The notes below the pieces were generated by a model. That model was not told the origin of the DNA. It saw nothing but the letters and a program-made list of their open reading frames with translations, and made no database searches. A stretch of 37,762 nt of DNA from Bacteroidota bacterium (lineage in GTDB: Bacteria > Bacteroidota > Bacteroidia > Cytophagales > Cyclobacteriaceae). Positions within the stretch are counted from its first letter, which is position 1. Each line of letters begins with the position of its first letter. The stretch spans positions 1-37,762 of the forward strand of contig JAEZGH010000228.1 in the NCBI GenBank assembly GCA_023417065.1, read 5' to 3'. The position numbers were made by a program, and so were the translations under genes. Shown piece by piece: positions 16,908 to 25,974 of this stretch.

Positions 16908-19900
16908 ATGCTCAAACTAAACGGCTTATATGGGCTGATACTCATAATGCTCCTGGGAAGCTCTGTCCTTGCAGCATTGCCTGTACCACCAGTCCCCGTA
17001 CCCCAGCAGCGCGTTATCACGGGAAAGGTAACTACGACAGATAACGAAGAACTTCCCGGCGTCAACATTGTCATCAAAGGCACAACTGTTGGAACTGTCA
17101 CCGATGGTTCCGGAAACTACAGTCTCAGTGTTCCAAATAATGACGCAGTACTCGTATTTTCTTTTATCGGTTTTGTTGAACAGGAAATTGCTGCGGGTAG
17201 CCGTTCCGTGATCAATATTTTGCTGGAACCCGCTGTACAAAGCCTCTCAGAAGTAGTCGTAATCGGATATGGCGAAGTGCGAAAGTCGGATCTCACGGGC
17301 TCTGTATCTTCCGTCAAGGCGAATGAACTGAGAGCGGTTCCCGCAACGTCCTTTGATCAGGCACTGCAGGGCAGGGCCGCAGGCGTGCAAGTCTCTCATA
17401 CATCCGGGCAACCCGGCGCAGAAGCATCTATCAGAATTCGCGGTATCAGCTCTATCACCGCAGGCAATGAACCACTTTACGTGATTGACGGAATGTTGAT
17501 CAACAGCAATTCAGGTGATGTTACGGCTGGAGGAACGTCGGGTCCTCGAATTGGACCACTCTCAGCACTCAATCCCAACGATATTGAATCAATTGAGATC
17601 CTTAAGGATGCATCGGCTACCGCGATATATGGATCGCGTGGCGCGAATGGCGTCGTTCTGATTACTACTAAGCGCGGCAAACAGGGAACATCAGCCATCG
17701 ACTTTGAGGCATATTACGGCTTCCAGCAGGTTTCGAAAAAGCTTGATGTTCTTAATGCCTCACAGTTTGGAGAGTTTGTGAATGAGGCCAGAGCGAATGC
17801 CGGACAACTCCCGGCCTATGTGAATCCGGAGAACCTTGGTAAGGGAACAGACTGGCAGGAGGAAATATTCCGGGTTGCACCTATTCAAAGCTATCAGCTT
17901 TCTTTCTCCGGTGGAACTGAAAAAACTCAGTATGCCATTTCAGGTGGCCTGTTCGACCAGGAAGGGATCATTATCAATACAGGGTTCAAAAGATACTCCT
18001 TCCGATCGAATATCAATACGCAGCTCACGAATCGCCTTAGTGTTGGAACAAACCTTGCCCTTGCGCAGACTTCCGGAACAACGGCGAACACCGGTCTCCA
18101 GTTTATCTCTCCGGGGGTAGTGGGTGCAGCGTTGACGATGAACCCAATCCTTCCTGTGTATGATCCCCACGAAAGGGGAGGTTATACCTATGAGAACGTT
18201 ATCGGCGGCGGACCGGTAATGGTGGGCACCGTCGCGGCCAACCCCGTAGCAGAGTTGATGGGAACGGATGTAAAAAGTACCAGCTCGAGGGTGATAGGGA
18301 ACATGTTCGCTACCTATAAGTTCATCGATGGCCTTGTATTCAAGACATCTCTTGGTATTGATGCCGTTTCGTCACGGGATCGCAGTTTTCAACCGTCATG
18401 GTTAAGAGCCTCGCGGAGTGTACAGGGTATTGCAGGCATTGCGACGATTGAAGCAATGACATGGCTGAACGAAAACACGCTGACCTATGATAAACGCCTC
18501 AGGGAAAATGACCACTTCAACGTCGTGGTAGGATTTACAGCCCAGGAGTTTCAAAATGAATCGCTTAGTTCCCTCGTGTTCGGCGCGAGCGATCAACTTG
18601 GCTACCATCGCCTCAGCCTTGCATCTGACCCACAAAGTCCTTCGAATGGTGAATCCCGCTGGAGCATGATTTCATACCTTGGACGTGCACAATATTCCCT
18701 GAACGATAAGTATTTGTTTACCGTGACCGGAAGGGTCGACGGATCTTCTAAGTTTTCAGCCGATAACAAGTATTCGTTCTTCCCTTCGGCAGCTGCCGCA
18801 TGGAGGATATCACAAGAGTCGTTCATGGACAACGTGACAGCTGTATCGGATTTAAAACTTAAGGCATCGGTCGGCGTCATCGGAAATCAGGCCATTGGGC
18901 CTTACGCGTCCTTGCCACTGGTTGCATCCTATGGACAGGGTGTTTTTAATAACGGTCCAAACGTCATTTCATACACTGCCAGTCAGCCTCAGTCGTACAA
19001 TAATCCCGACCTTAAGTGGGAGACCACACGTACAATTAATGCAGGATTTGATGCAGGTTTCTTCGACGGGAGAATTCAGCTTACGGCAGAGTATTATCAG
19101 AAGTATACGTACGACCTGTTGCTTTCGACTCCTATCGCCAGCACGACTGGATTTGAACAAACCATCCTCAACGTCGGAAATGTTGAAAACAACGGTTTCG
19201 ACCTGGAGTTAAGTTCCGTAAACGTGGCCTCATCGAGAGCTCTGCAATGGAACACGTCACTTAATTTTTCTCTCGTTCGCAACAAGGTCACGAAGCTTGC
19301 AACAGAGAATGACGTACAGCTTGGGTCCGGCCTGATCCTCCGCGAAGGCGAATCAGTAGGAACATTCTATGGATATCAGTTTGACGGTATCTTCCAGTCT
19401 GACGCCGAAGCCAGTTCAAGTGCCGTGTTTGCAAATCAGGTATCGGGCGCCGGGCGCGCACGCGCAGGTGACAGAAAATACAGGGACATCAATTCCGATG
19501 GAGTAATTGATGAACAGGACAGAATGATAATCGGAAATGCGTTGCCGGACTTTACCTGGGGACTGAACAACAACCTGACGTACAAAAATATCAGCCTGAG
19601 TTTCTTCATTCAGGCATCTCATGGAAATGATATGATCAACCTCAATCAGTTGTTCCTTGAAGACATGACGGCCATTCACAACGTGTCCACTGATGCGTGG
19701 GAAAAACGCTGGACACCGGAGAATCCATCCAACGATTATCCCCGCGTACTCGCAAACCGCACGACAGACGTAGGTGTTGTTTCGTCCAAATTCATTGAAG
19801 ACGCCTCTTATGTGCGTTTGAAGAATGTTACTCTGGGTTACAACCTGCCAGCGTCACTTCTGCAGCAAATGCGGATGAGAAGCTTCCGTGTATTTGCCAG

Positions 19901-20048
19901 TGCTACAAACCTCCTGACAATTACCGGATATAAAGGTTATGACCCCGAAGGCAGCAGCTACGGTACGTCTACTGCCTATCCAGGTGTCGACCAGGGACGC
20001 TATCCACTGACCAAGACGTATACGTTCGGACTTAATCTCGGATTTTAA
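16908..20048 (+). CDS. SusC-like TonB-dependent outer-membrane transporter (pair 2)
   Basis: A 1046-residue protein with a signal peptide (about residues 1-24, LGSSVLAALP). The carboxypeptidase-regulatory-like domain (VITGKVTTTDNEELPGVN) is followed by the TonB box region EVVVIGYGEVRKSD, the plug with IRIRG, VIDGM and NDIESIEILKDASATAIYGS, then a barrel ending in FGLNLGF. No STN domain is present. It imports the glycan fragment generated by this locus. It is followed after 11 nt by SusD and then by two lipoproteins, a sugar porter and cytoplasmic catabolic genes, all closely spaced, so it heads the main operon. Confidence 0.96.
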   Translation: MLKLNGLYGLILIMLLGSSVLAALPVPPVPVPQQRVITGKVTTTDNEELPGVNIVIKGTTVGTVTDGSGNYSLSVPNNDAVLVFSFIGFVEQEIAAGSRSVINILLEPAVQSLSEVVVIGYGEVRKSDLTGSVSSVKANELRAVPATSFDQALQGRAAGVQVSHTSGQPGAEASIRIRGISSITAGNEPLYVIDGMLINSNSGDVTAGGTSGPRIGPLSALNPNDIESIEILKDASATAIYGSRGANGVVLITTKRGKQGTSAIDFEAYYGFQQVSKKLDVLNASQFGEFVNEARANAGQLPAYVNPENLGKGTDWQEEIFRVAPIQSYQLSFSGGTEKTQYAISGGLFDQEGIIINTGFKRYSFRSNINTQLTNRLSVGTNLALAQTSGTTANTGLQFISPGVVGAALTMNPILPVYDPHERGGYTYENVIGGGPVMVGTVAANPVAELMGTDVKSTSSRVIGNMFATYKFIDGLVFKTSLGIDAVSSRDRSFQPSWLRASRSVQGIAGIATIEAMTWLNENTLTYDKRLRENDHFNVVVGFTAQEFQNESLSSLVFGASDQLGYHRLSLASDPQSPSNGESRWSMISYLGRAQYSLNDKYLFTVTGRVDGSSKFSADNKYSFFPSAAAAWRISQESFMDNVTAVSDLKLKASVGVIGNQAIGPYASLPLVASYGQGVFNNGPNVISYTASQPQSYNNPDLKWETTRTINAGFDAGFFDGRIQLTAEYYQKYTYDLLLSTPIASTTGFEQTILNVGNVENNGFDLELSSVNVASSRALQWNTSLNFSLVRNKVTKLATENDVQLGSGLILREGESVGTFYGYQFDGIFQSDAEASSSAVFANQVSGAGRARAGDRKYRDINSDGVIDEQDRMIIGNALPDFTWGLNNNLTYKNISLSFFIQASHGNDMINLNQLFLEDMTAIHNVSTDAWEKRWTPENPSNDYPRVLANRTTDVGVVSSKFIEDASYVRLKNVTLGYNLPASLLQQMRMRSFRVFASATNLLTITGYKGYDPEGSSYGTSTAYPGVDQGRYPLTKTYTFGLNLGF

Positions 20049-20059
20049 TCATCGAAGTT

Positions 20060-21532
20060 ATGAACCACATCATAAAACATATAAAAACATTTGGGGCTAT
20101 TCTTGCCCTTGGTATTCTGTTGCCTTCCTGTGGTGACTTTCTGGAGGAGAATCCGAAAGACAGGATTGCTGTTTCAAATTATTATACGACAGAAGAAGCT
20201 GCGATTTCCGCGGTAAACTCAATCTATGCTCATCTTAATGGTCAGAGCGGCGACTCCTTCGGAGGTGTCTACTTTGGGGGAATATGGGTTGCCCCTGGCC
20301 TTGCGTCCGATGAGATGGTGAATTTGCAGGCAGGTGCTCCTGACCAGGATCAGCTGGCTACATTTTCATGGAACCCCGAAAATGGTATGCTCTATGAAAT
20401 CTGGAAACAACACTACAAGGCCATCACGCTGGCGAATATTGCTATCGCGCGAATTCCTTCCATCAACATGAATGAAGGTACGCGTGACAGACTCGTGAAT
20501 GAAGCGAAATTCCTGAGAGGTTTACTGTATTTCAATTTGGTCAGAATGTTCGGAAACATTCCTCTGCTCGTGAACGAAGTAGAGTCGCCAACACCTGAAA
20601 CAGCGTCTGCTGATGCGATTTATGCGCAGATTATCAGTGACCTTCAGGCGGCGGAATCACTCCCCTGGGAACAGCCGGAAGGAAGAGGCAAAGCAACTGC
20701 CGGGGCGGCGAAGGCGATCCTTGCGAAGGTATACCTGACACGTGGTAATTGGTCTGAAGCAGCTTCGAAATGCGAGGAAATTATCAATTCTAATCGTTAC
20801 GAGCTCTTTGAAAATTTTGCCGATATCTTCAAAATCGTAAACCGCGGACTGAAAGAAGCAATCTTCTCAGTTGGATTCGGAACCAATAATGGAAAGATCA
20901 TCTTCTGGGAAATTTCACAAATGCACGTGCGACTGCTTCCTCCGGAATTAACGGCTGCGGGAGTGACTTCCAATACATTGGGCTGGACTGGCCCGAGCCA
21001 GTCGCTGGCGGATAGCTACCTTCCCCAGGACGAACGAAGAAATGCTACTGTATTCAACGCGTTCAATGAAACTGTTAATGGCGTTGATTACAACGTCCCT
21101 TTTAGTCGTTATTACTTCCGCAAGTACTGGGACGTGACAGACCCCGATGAGTTCACGACGTCTACTACTGCTGACAATGACTTCCCTGTTATTCGTTACG
21201 CTGACGTATTGCTGATGTATGCTGAGGCACTTAACGAACTCGGTGATGCAGACGCCGCACACGATGCCCTCAATGAGGTACGCTCCCGTGCGGGCTTGGC
21301 AGGTCTTGGCGGTTTAAGTAAGGAAGCATTCCGCACAGCACTTCTGGAAGAACGCAAACTTGAGTTTGCTGCCGAAGGCCATCGTTGGTTCGACCTTGTA
21401 CGCTTCGGAAAACTTGAAGAGGTCGTTCCTGCAGCTAAGCCTGGCGTTGCCCCTCAGGCAAAACACTATCTGTTCCCCATTCCACAACGGGAAAGGGATC
21501 TCAATTCCAATTTGCCCCAGAATGACTTTTGA
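20060..21532 (+). CDS. SusD/RagB family outer-membrane glycan-binding lipoprotein (pair 2)
   Basis: A 490-residue protein with lipobox LPSC (lipidated Cys24) and the classical RagB/SusD opening GDFLEENPKDRIAVSNYYTTEEAA. Further hallmarks are FLRGLLYFNLVRMFGNIPLL, the TPR-like helices, and a C-terminal ERKLEFAAEGHRWFDLVRFGK region with LFPIPQRERDLN. It forms the ligand-binding lid of the SusC pair at the cell surface. It lies 11 nt after SusC and 21 nt before the next lipoprotein. The ligand is presumably the mannose-containing glycan processed by the locus. Confidence 0.95.
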   Translation: MNHIIKHIKTFGAILALGILLPSCGDFLEENPKDRIAVSNYYTTEEAAISAVNSIYAHLNGQSGDSFGGVYFGGIWVAPGLASDEMVNLQAGAPDQDQLATFSWNPENGMLYEIWKQHYKAITLANIAIARIPSINMNEGTRDRLVNEAKFLRGLLYFNLVRMFGNIPLLVNEVESPTPETASADAIYAQIISDLQAAESLPWEQPEGRGKATAGAAKAILAKVYLTRGNWSEAASKCEEIINSNRYELFENFADIFKIVNRGLKEAIFSVGFGTNNGKIIFWEISQMHVRLLPPELTAAGVTSNTLGWTGPSQSLADSYLPQDERRNATVFNAFNETVNGVDYNVPFSRYYFRKYWDVTDPDEFTTSTTADNDFPVIRYADVLLMYAEALNELGDADAAHDALNEVRSRAGLAGLGGLSKEAFRTALLEERKLEFAAEGHRWFDLVRFGKLEEVVPAAKPGVAPQAKHYLFPIPQRERDLNSNLPQNDF

Positions 21533-21553
21533 TGAACCCTTTTTGACATCATT

Positions 21554-22405
21554 ATGAAAGATATATTTAAACTCAATTTGATATCGGCCCTTGCGCTGCT
21601 TATGGCAATCGCGATCGTTTCATGCGAAGATGGTTTTGATAACGATACCGATGCTGATGATCCCGCGATACCATTGATGGTTGCAGACACGTCAGTGAAG
21701 GCACCAGGTCGTGGACAATATAAACTCAAGGTACTCTCAGGCGAGGAGATTAACGTGCGCGCTGACCTGTCGGATATTTCGCCCGTGTCTTCCCTTGTAA
21801 TCAAAAAGACCCTGAACCGTGTCGTGGATCCCTCGTTTGGCACCAACGGCACACTAACGGTCGCACAAAATGATATCGGGAGCAGTTACGAGTTTAACTA
21901 CGTGACTGATTTAGCAGATATTGACCAATTGGTTGGATTTACCTTTGAGGCAACCGGAAGTGATGGAAAAGTGACGGTAAGTGACCTTACGCTGATTGTG
22001 ACCTTATCACCGCGTGACAACATTCCCCAAAAGCGTTGGGCGTGGACCGACAAGATTTGGGTAGACGGAAATAATGCGCCTGATTTAAAAGACTGCGAGA
22101 AAGATAACTTCACCTACTACAACGCAGACGGTTCGATGTCCATTGACTATGGTGCAGACACTGGCGCAGGGGATTGCGCGTTTGATGGCTTCAACATATA
22201 TCACAGCTGGGAACTTTCGGAAGATGGGAAATTCTTCACGACAACAAGGTCCGGACTTTTTGATCCGACTGTCATTACGGAAACATACCGTGTCGTTAGT
22301 CTGACCACGGAAAAGATGGTGCTTGAAATAGATCTGGATCTGTCGATTTTTGGCTTGGGTACCGAGGAGACGTATCGTTATGAATACACAGCGATGCCGA
22401 AATAG
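21554..22405 (+). CDS. Surface lipoprotein, candidate glycan-binding protein with lipocalin-like C-terminus
   Basis: A 283-residue lipoprotein (hydrophobic signal, Cys24 in IVSC, then an acidic EDGFDNDTDADD stretch typical of exported surface lipoproteins). The middle third looks like an Ig/SusE-like beta-sandwich. The C-terminal half (from about residue 160, RWAWTDKIWVDG onward) is beta-rich, with a cysteine pair and a closing EETYRYEYTA strand, resembling lipocalin-like domains. Its place directly after SusD is where SusE/SusF-type surface glycan-binding proteins are found, so a glycan-binding role is likely but not proven. An analogue at 36424 follows the third SusD. Confidence 0.75.
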   Translation: MKDIFKLNLISALALLMAIAIVSCEDGFDNDTDADDPAIPLMVADTSVKAPGRGQYKLKVLSGEEINVRADLSDISPVSSLVIKKTLNRVVDPSFGTNGTLTVAQNDIGSSYEFNYVTDLADIDQLVGFTFEATGSDGKVTVSDLTLIVTLSPRDNIPQKRWAWTDKIWVDGNNAPDLKDCEKDNFTYYNADGSMSIDYGADTGAGDCAFDGFNIYHSWELSEDGKFFTTTRSGLFDPTVITETYRVVSLTTEKMVLEIDLDLSIFGLGTEETYRYEYTAMPK

Positions 22406-22426
22406 TGAATACTTAAAACAGTTAAG

Positions 22427-23626
22427 ATGATTAGACGAAAAGTTATAGCTAATATCATTTTTGGGGTTGCCGTATTGTTGACGGCATGTAGCGATGGAAA
22501 ACGGGAAGCGCCGGAATCGCCTCAGGCCGGTATTGACTTCACTGTTGAACGCGCGCCCGAATGGACGGAGCTGTTTAAACGTGGTGATGGGTGGTTCGGT
22601 GGTGATGGCATTTTTGCGATTCCGACAAACGGCCAGGAATCGGGTGAGTCCGACAGCGTGCTCTTTGTATTCAGTGATACAATGTTCGGTCAGATTGTCG
22701 ACGGAAAATTGCAGCCGGGATACACGATGCTGAACAACTCGGTGATGATCCTACGCGGGGAAGAAGCGGATCCGGAAAAGGCATCATTTCTCGTGAATGA
22801 AAAAGACGGACAACCTAATACGTTGTTTGTTCCGCAGACGCCGGAACGAGGCAAAGACGACTACTATTGGCTTGGTGATGGATTTGTCAACACATCAGGT
22901 GACGGAACAATGTACATCTTCGCATATCGGATCCGGAATACTGACGATGGGTCCGCGTTTCCCTTTGTGGAAGTCGGCAATAGCCTCATTGCTATCCCGA
23001 AAGGGGATACATATCCCTTCAGCGGTCATCGCCAGCTGGATCTTCCTTTTTCAAACAAAGCTGACTCGCTCTCGACATCATTTGGTGTAGGCGTAACGAC
23101 AGATCAGGAGTCTTCCGACGGGTATATCTACGTGTATGGTGTCCGTGGCAAGTCAAAGGAACTGGTCGCCGCAAGGGTTAAGCCGAACGCAGTTGAACAA
23201 TTCTCCTCGTGGGAGTTTTTCAACGGCAATGGCTGGGGTGAAAACCCTGAATCAGCGCGCGCCATCAGCGACAGCGTATCCAATGAACTTAGCGTAAGCC
23301 CGATCGGAAATGGGAAGTTTGCTTTGGTCTACCAGTATGCAGGACTTATGCCTACCATCTATATGCAGATTGGCGAGTCACCAGTGGGACCTTTCGGACC
23401 AAGGCTAAAAGTTTGGAATACAGCAGATGATATCAAAGAGCCCGAGTTGTTTACCTATAACGCCAAGGCTCACCCGGCAATTTCGAAACCCGGTGAACTC
23501 CTGGTCAGTTACAACGTCAACAGCTTCAAATTTCACGAAGTGATTGAGAGCATGCCTAACCTGTATCGCCCGAGATTTATAAGAATATTGTTCAACGACG
23601 GGACGTCACAAAAACCATCAAATTGA
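22427..23626 (+). CDS. DUF4185/DUF5005-like beta-propeller lipoprotein (candidate glycosidase)
   Basis: A 399-residue lipoprotein (LLTAC, Cys21). It is clearly paralogous to the protein at 15372: a WTELFKRGDGW opening with Asp60 in GGDG, FVFSDT with Asp84, WEFFNGNGWG, then TYNAKAHP, LLVSYNVN and LYRPRFIRI at the end. Length and motif spacing suit a five-bladed propeller glycosidase fold. It lacks the T9SS tail and is instead tethered by lipid, probably on the outer surface. DUF4185 relatives include GH183 endo-acting D-arabinanases. This assignment is by motif resemblance and needs profile confirmation. It lies between the surface lipoprotein and the MFS porter, 2 nt before the latter. Confidence 0.75.
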   Translation: MIRRKVIANIIFGVAVLLTACSDGKREAPESPQAGIDFTVERAPEWTELFKRGDGWFGGDGIFAIPTNGQESGESDSVLFVFSDTMFGQIVDGKLQPGYTMLNNSVMILRGEEADPEKASFLVNEKDGQPNTLFVPQTPERGKDDYYWLGDGFVNTSGDGTMYIFAYRIRNTDDGSAFPFVEVGNSLIAIPKGDTYPFSGHRQLDLPFSNKADSLSTSFGVGVTTDQESSDGYIYVYGVRGKSKELVAARVKPNAVEQFSSWEFFNGNGWGENPESARAISDSVSNELSVSPIGNGKFALVYQYAGLMPTIYMQIGESPVGPFGPRLKVWNTADDIKEPELFTYNAKAHPAISKPGELLVSYNVNSFKFHEVIESMPNLYRPRFIRILFNDGTSQKPSN

Positions 23627-23628
23627 GT

Positions 23629-25020
23629 ATGACTGATTCGGTAAGACAAGGTGTAATGCAGGAGGCTTCCAGGGGGTTCGTTGTTAAAGTCTCCGTCGTT
23701 GCCGCGCTGGGTGGGCTTCTCTTTGGTTATGATACTGCAGTTATTTCTGGTGTCATTGGATTTCTTCAAACGAAGTTTGATCTCAGTCCGGCCATGGTGG
23801 GGTGGGCCGCCAGTAGTGCGATATGGGGATGCGTATTTGGTGCAATGTTCGCGGGATACCTAAGTGATGTCTTCGGCAGGAAGAAGGTTCTTATTGTTAC
23901 CGCGGTGCTGTTCTTTATCTCTTCACTGGGAGCAGCAATCCCTTCGAATCTGACACAGTTTGTCGTTGCGAGATTTGTCGGTGGATTGGGCATTGGCGCG
24001 GCATCGATGTTATCACCACTTTACATCTCGGAAATTGCACCGGCAAAAATCCGCGGTACGCTGGTTAGCCTTTATCAGCTCGCGATTGTAATTGGCATCA
24101 ATCTGATTTACTTCGTCAATTTCCGGATCGCTGCGCAGGGTGATGCAGCATGGAATGTTGACACGGGATGGCGATATATGATGGGATCAGGAATGTTACC
24201 TGCACTTCTGTTTTTCGTTCTCCTGTTCCTCGTGCCGGAAAGTCCCAGATGGCTTATTAAGAAAGGGAGGAATGATGAGGCACTTGATACGCTTGCCAAA
24301 GTCAATGGAGCCGAGCAGGCTGGAGTGCTTGCCGGCGAGATCAAGTCCGCACTTTCCTCCGAAACGGGAACTGTCGGCGAACTCTTTGGGTCCGGTCTCA
24401 GGATCGCCCTTATCGTCGGGGTAGTCCTGGCGTTGTTTTCTCAGATCACGGGGATAAATGCCATCATTTACTTCGCTCCTGAAATATTCAAGAGTATAGG
24501 CATCGGTTCGGAGTCGGCGTTCCTGCAGACGTTCATCATCGGAGTCATCAATACACTTTTTACGTTTGTTGCGATCTGGTTAATCGATCGCGCGGGAAGA
24601 AAGACGCTCTTGCTCTGGGGTGTTGCCGGCATGATCATATGCCTTGCAGGTGCGGCGCTCTGTTTCCATTTCAATATTACGACTGGGCCATGGCTGCTAA
24701 TCAGCATTTTTGGATTCATCGCATGTTTCGCTTCATCACTTGGACCTATTCCGTGGGTTATCATGAGTGAAATATTTCCTACGAAAACACGCGGGATCGC
24801 TATGTCATTCTGTACCATCATTCTGTGGGTTGGTGTAATCTTCATCACGCAGTTTACTCCGATGCTCCTTGAGAGCGCCGGAGGTGCCATGACATTTGGA
24901 TTATTTATGGTGAACTCCATTATCCTGCTTGTGTTCATCTGGTACAAAATCCCGGAAACAAAGCAGAAGTCGCTGGAGGAGATTGAACAAGTGTGGAGGG
25001 TAAAACATGCTAAATCATAA
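23629..25020 (+). CDS. MFS sugar porter (XylE/GLUT-like proton symporter)
   Basis: A 463-residue inner-membrane protein with 12 hydrophobic segments. It shows the sugar-porter signatures GYDTAVISG in TM1, SDVFGRKK between TM2 and TM3, PESPRWLIKKGR in the central loop, QITGINAIIYFAPEIF in TM7, DRAGRKTLL, and PETKQKSLEEIE after TM12. It takes up a monosaccharide, here probably mannose given the kinase and isomerase that follow. I chose the ATG at 23629. A TTG at 23623 overlapping the previous stop is less likely. It is 2 nt from the upstream stop and 5 nt from the ROK kinase. Confidence 0.93.
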   Translation: MTDSVRQGVMQEASRGFVVKVSVVAALGGLLFGYDTAVISGVIGFLQTKFDLSPAMVGWAASSAIWGCVFGAMFAGYLSDVFGRKKVLIVTAVLFFISSLGAAIPSNLTQFVVARFVGGLGIGAASMLSPLYISEIAPAKIRGTLVSLYQLAIVIGINLIYFVNFRIAAQGDAAWNVDTGWRYMMGSGMLPALLFFVLLFLVPESPRWLIKKGRNDEALDTLAKVNGAEQAGVLAGEIKSALSSETGTVGELFGSGLRIALIVGVVLALFSQITGINAIIYFAPEIFKSIGIGSESAFLQTFIIGVINTLFTFVAIWLIDRAGRKTLLLWGVAGMIICLAGAALCFHFNITTGPWLLISIFGFIACFASSLGPIPWVIMSEIFPTKTRGIAMSFCTIILWVGVIFITQFTPMLLESAGGAMTFGLFMVNSIILLVFIWYKIPETKQKSLEEIEQVWRVKHAKS

Positions 25021-25025
25021 GTCGG

Positions 25026-25967
25026 ATGCGGGTTGATATAGGAATAGATATGGGCGGGACGCGTATCAAGGTAGGCTTGGTGTCCGAGGGCATGATGATC
25101 GCAAGCATGACGGTTCCGGCGTCGGCGCATGAAACGCTTGAGGCCCGCCTGGAGTCACTTGCCACAGAGATCGATAATCTGCTCCGGCAGCATGATGCGC
25201 AGCCATTGGGCGTGGGCATTGCCTTTCCGGGTATTGCTGATCCGGAAAATCTGAAGATTCTCTCAAAGTATGTGAAGTATCCCGATGCCCAGGGGTTTGA
25301 CCTCAGCCGATGGTCTCATCGTCATTGGGGTGTTCCTGCAGCGTTGGAAAATGATGCTCGTGCTGCCCTGCTGGGAGAATGGCAATTCGGCGCGGGACGA
25401 GGTTGCGATGATCTGGTGTTGATAACACTGGGAACCGGAGTGGGGTCCGCCGTCCTGCTAAATGGAAAAATCCTTCGCGGCAGACACTTCATCGCTGGTA
25501 ACCTCGGTGGACATCTGTCTATAAATCTTTACGGCTGTGAATGTAACTGTGGAAATACGGGATGCGTCGAATCAGAAGCCTCAACCTGGGCGTTGCAGTC
25601 GTTGCTTGATCGCTCGCCGTTACGGAATGTATCTATACTCAAAGACAATAAAGAAGTAAGCTTTAACGCGGTGTTTGCTGCCGCGAAAGACGGAGATGCT
25701 CTCGCATTGGAAATCAAAGAGTCTTGTCTCAAAGCCTGGTCACTGGCCATCATAAACCTTATTCTGAGTTATGATCCGCAACGCGTTATCATCGGTGGCG
25801 GAATCATGAACAGTGGTGATCAGGTTATCGCTTACGTCAGGAAAATGATGACGAAGAATACATGGTTGACCAACAACGAGGTGGAGTTAGTTGCAGCCGA
25901 ACAAATAGAATTTGCAGCAATTTTTGGGATGCATTACATGCTGGCGGAGAACCGGCGCAAAATTTAA
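25026..25967 (+). CDS. ROK-family sugar kinase (probable mannokinase)
   Basis: A 313-residue cytoplasmic kinase. The ATP-phosphate loop is IDMGGTRIKVG (Asp8 to Gly16). ALENDARAALLGEWQFGAG carries the catalytic Asp and the ROK motif. LITLGTGVGSAVLLNG lies in the second domain. The zinc-binding signature CNCGNTGCVE uses Cys173, Cys175 and Cys180. There is no N-terminal helix-turn-helix, so this is an enzyme and not a NagC-type repressor. ROK kinases phosphorylate glucose, fructose, mannose, allose or N-acetyl sugars. The mannose-6-phosphate isomerase 7 nt downstream makes mannose the best guess. Confidence 0.9.
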   Translation: MRVDIGIDMGGTRIKVGLVSEGMMIASMTVPASAHETLEARLESLATEIDNLLRQHDAQPLGVGIAFPGIADPENLKILSKYVKYPDAQGFDLSRWSHRHWGVPAALENDARAALLGEWQFGAGRGCDDLVLITLGTGVGSAVLLNGKILRGRHFIAGNLGGHLSINLYGCECNCGNTGCVESEASTWALQSLLDRSPLRNVSILKDNKEVSFNAVFAAAKDGDALALEIKESCLKAWSLAIINLILSYDPQRVIIGGGIMNSGDQVIAYVRKMMTKNTWLTNNEVELVAAEQIEFAAIFGMHYMLAENRRKI

Positions 25968-25974
25968 CGTGAGA

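Noticed and set aside
24468..25130. 220-codon minus-strand frame opposite the MFS porter
   Set aside because: Antisense shadow of a clear transporter gene; Met/His/Ile-rich low-information product.
25912..25974. Upstream ATG for the isomerase inside the ROK gene
   Set aside because: It adds a leader without family similarity. The ATG at 25975 begins exactly where the family sequence begins.
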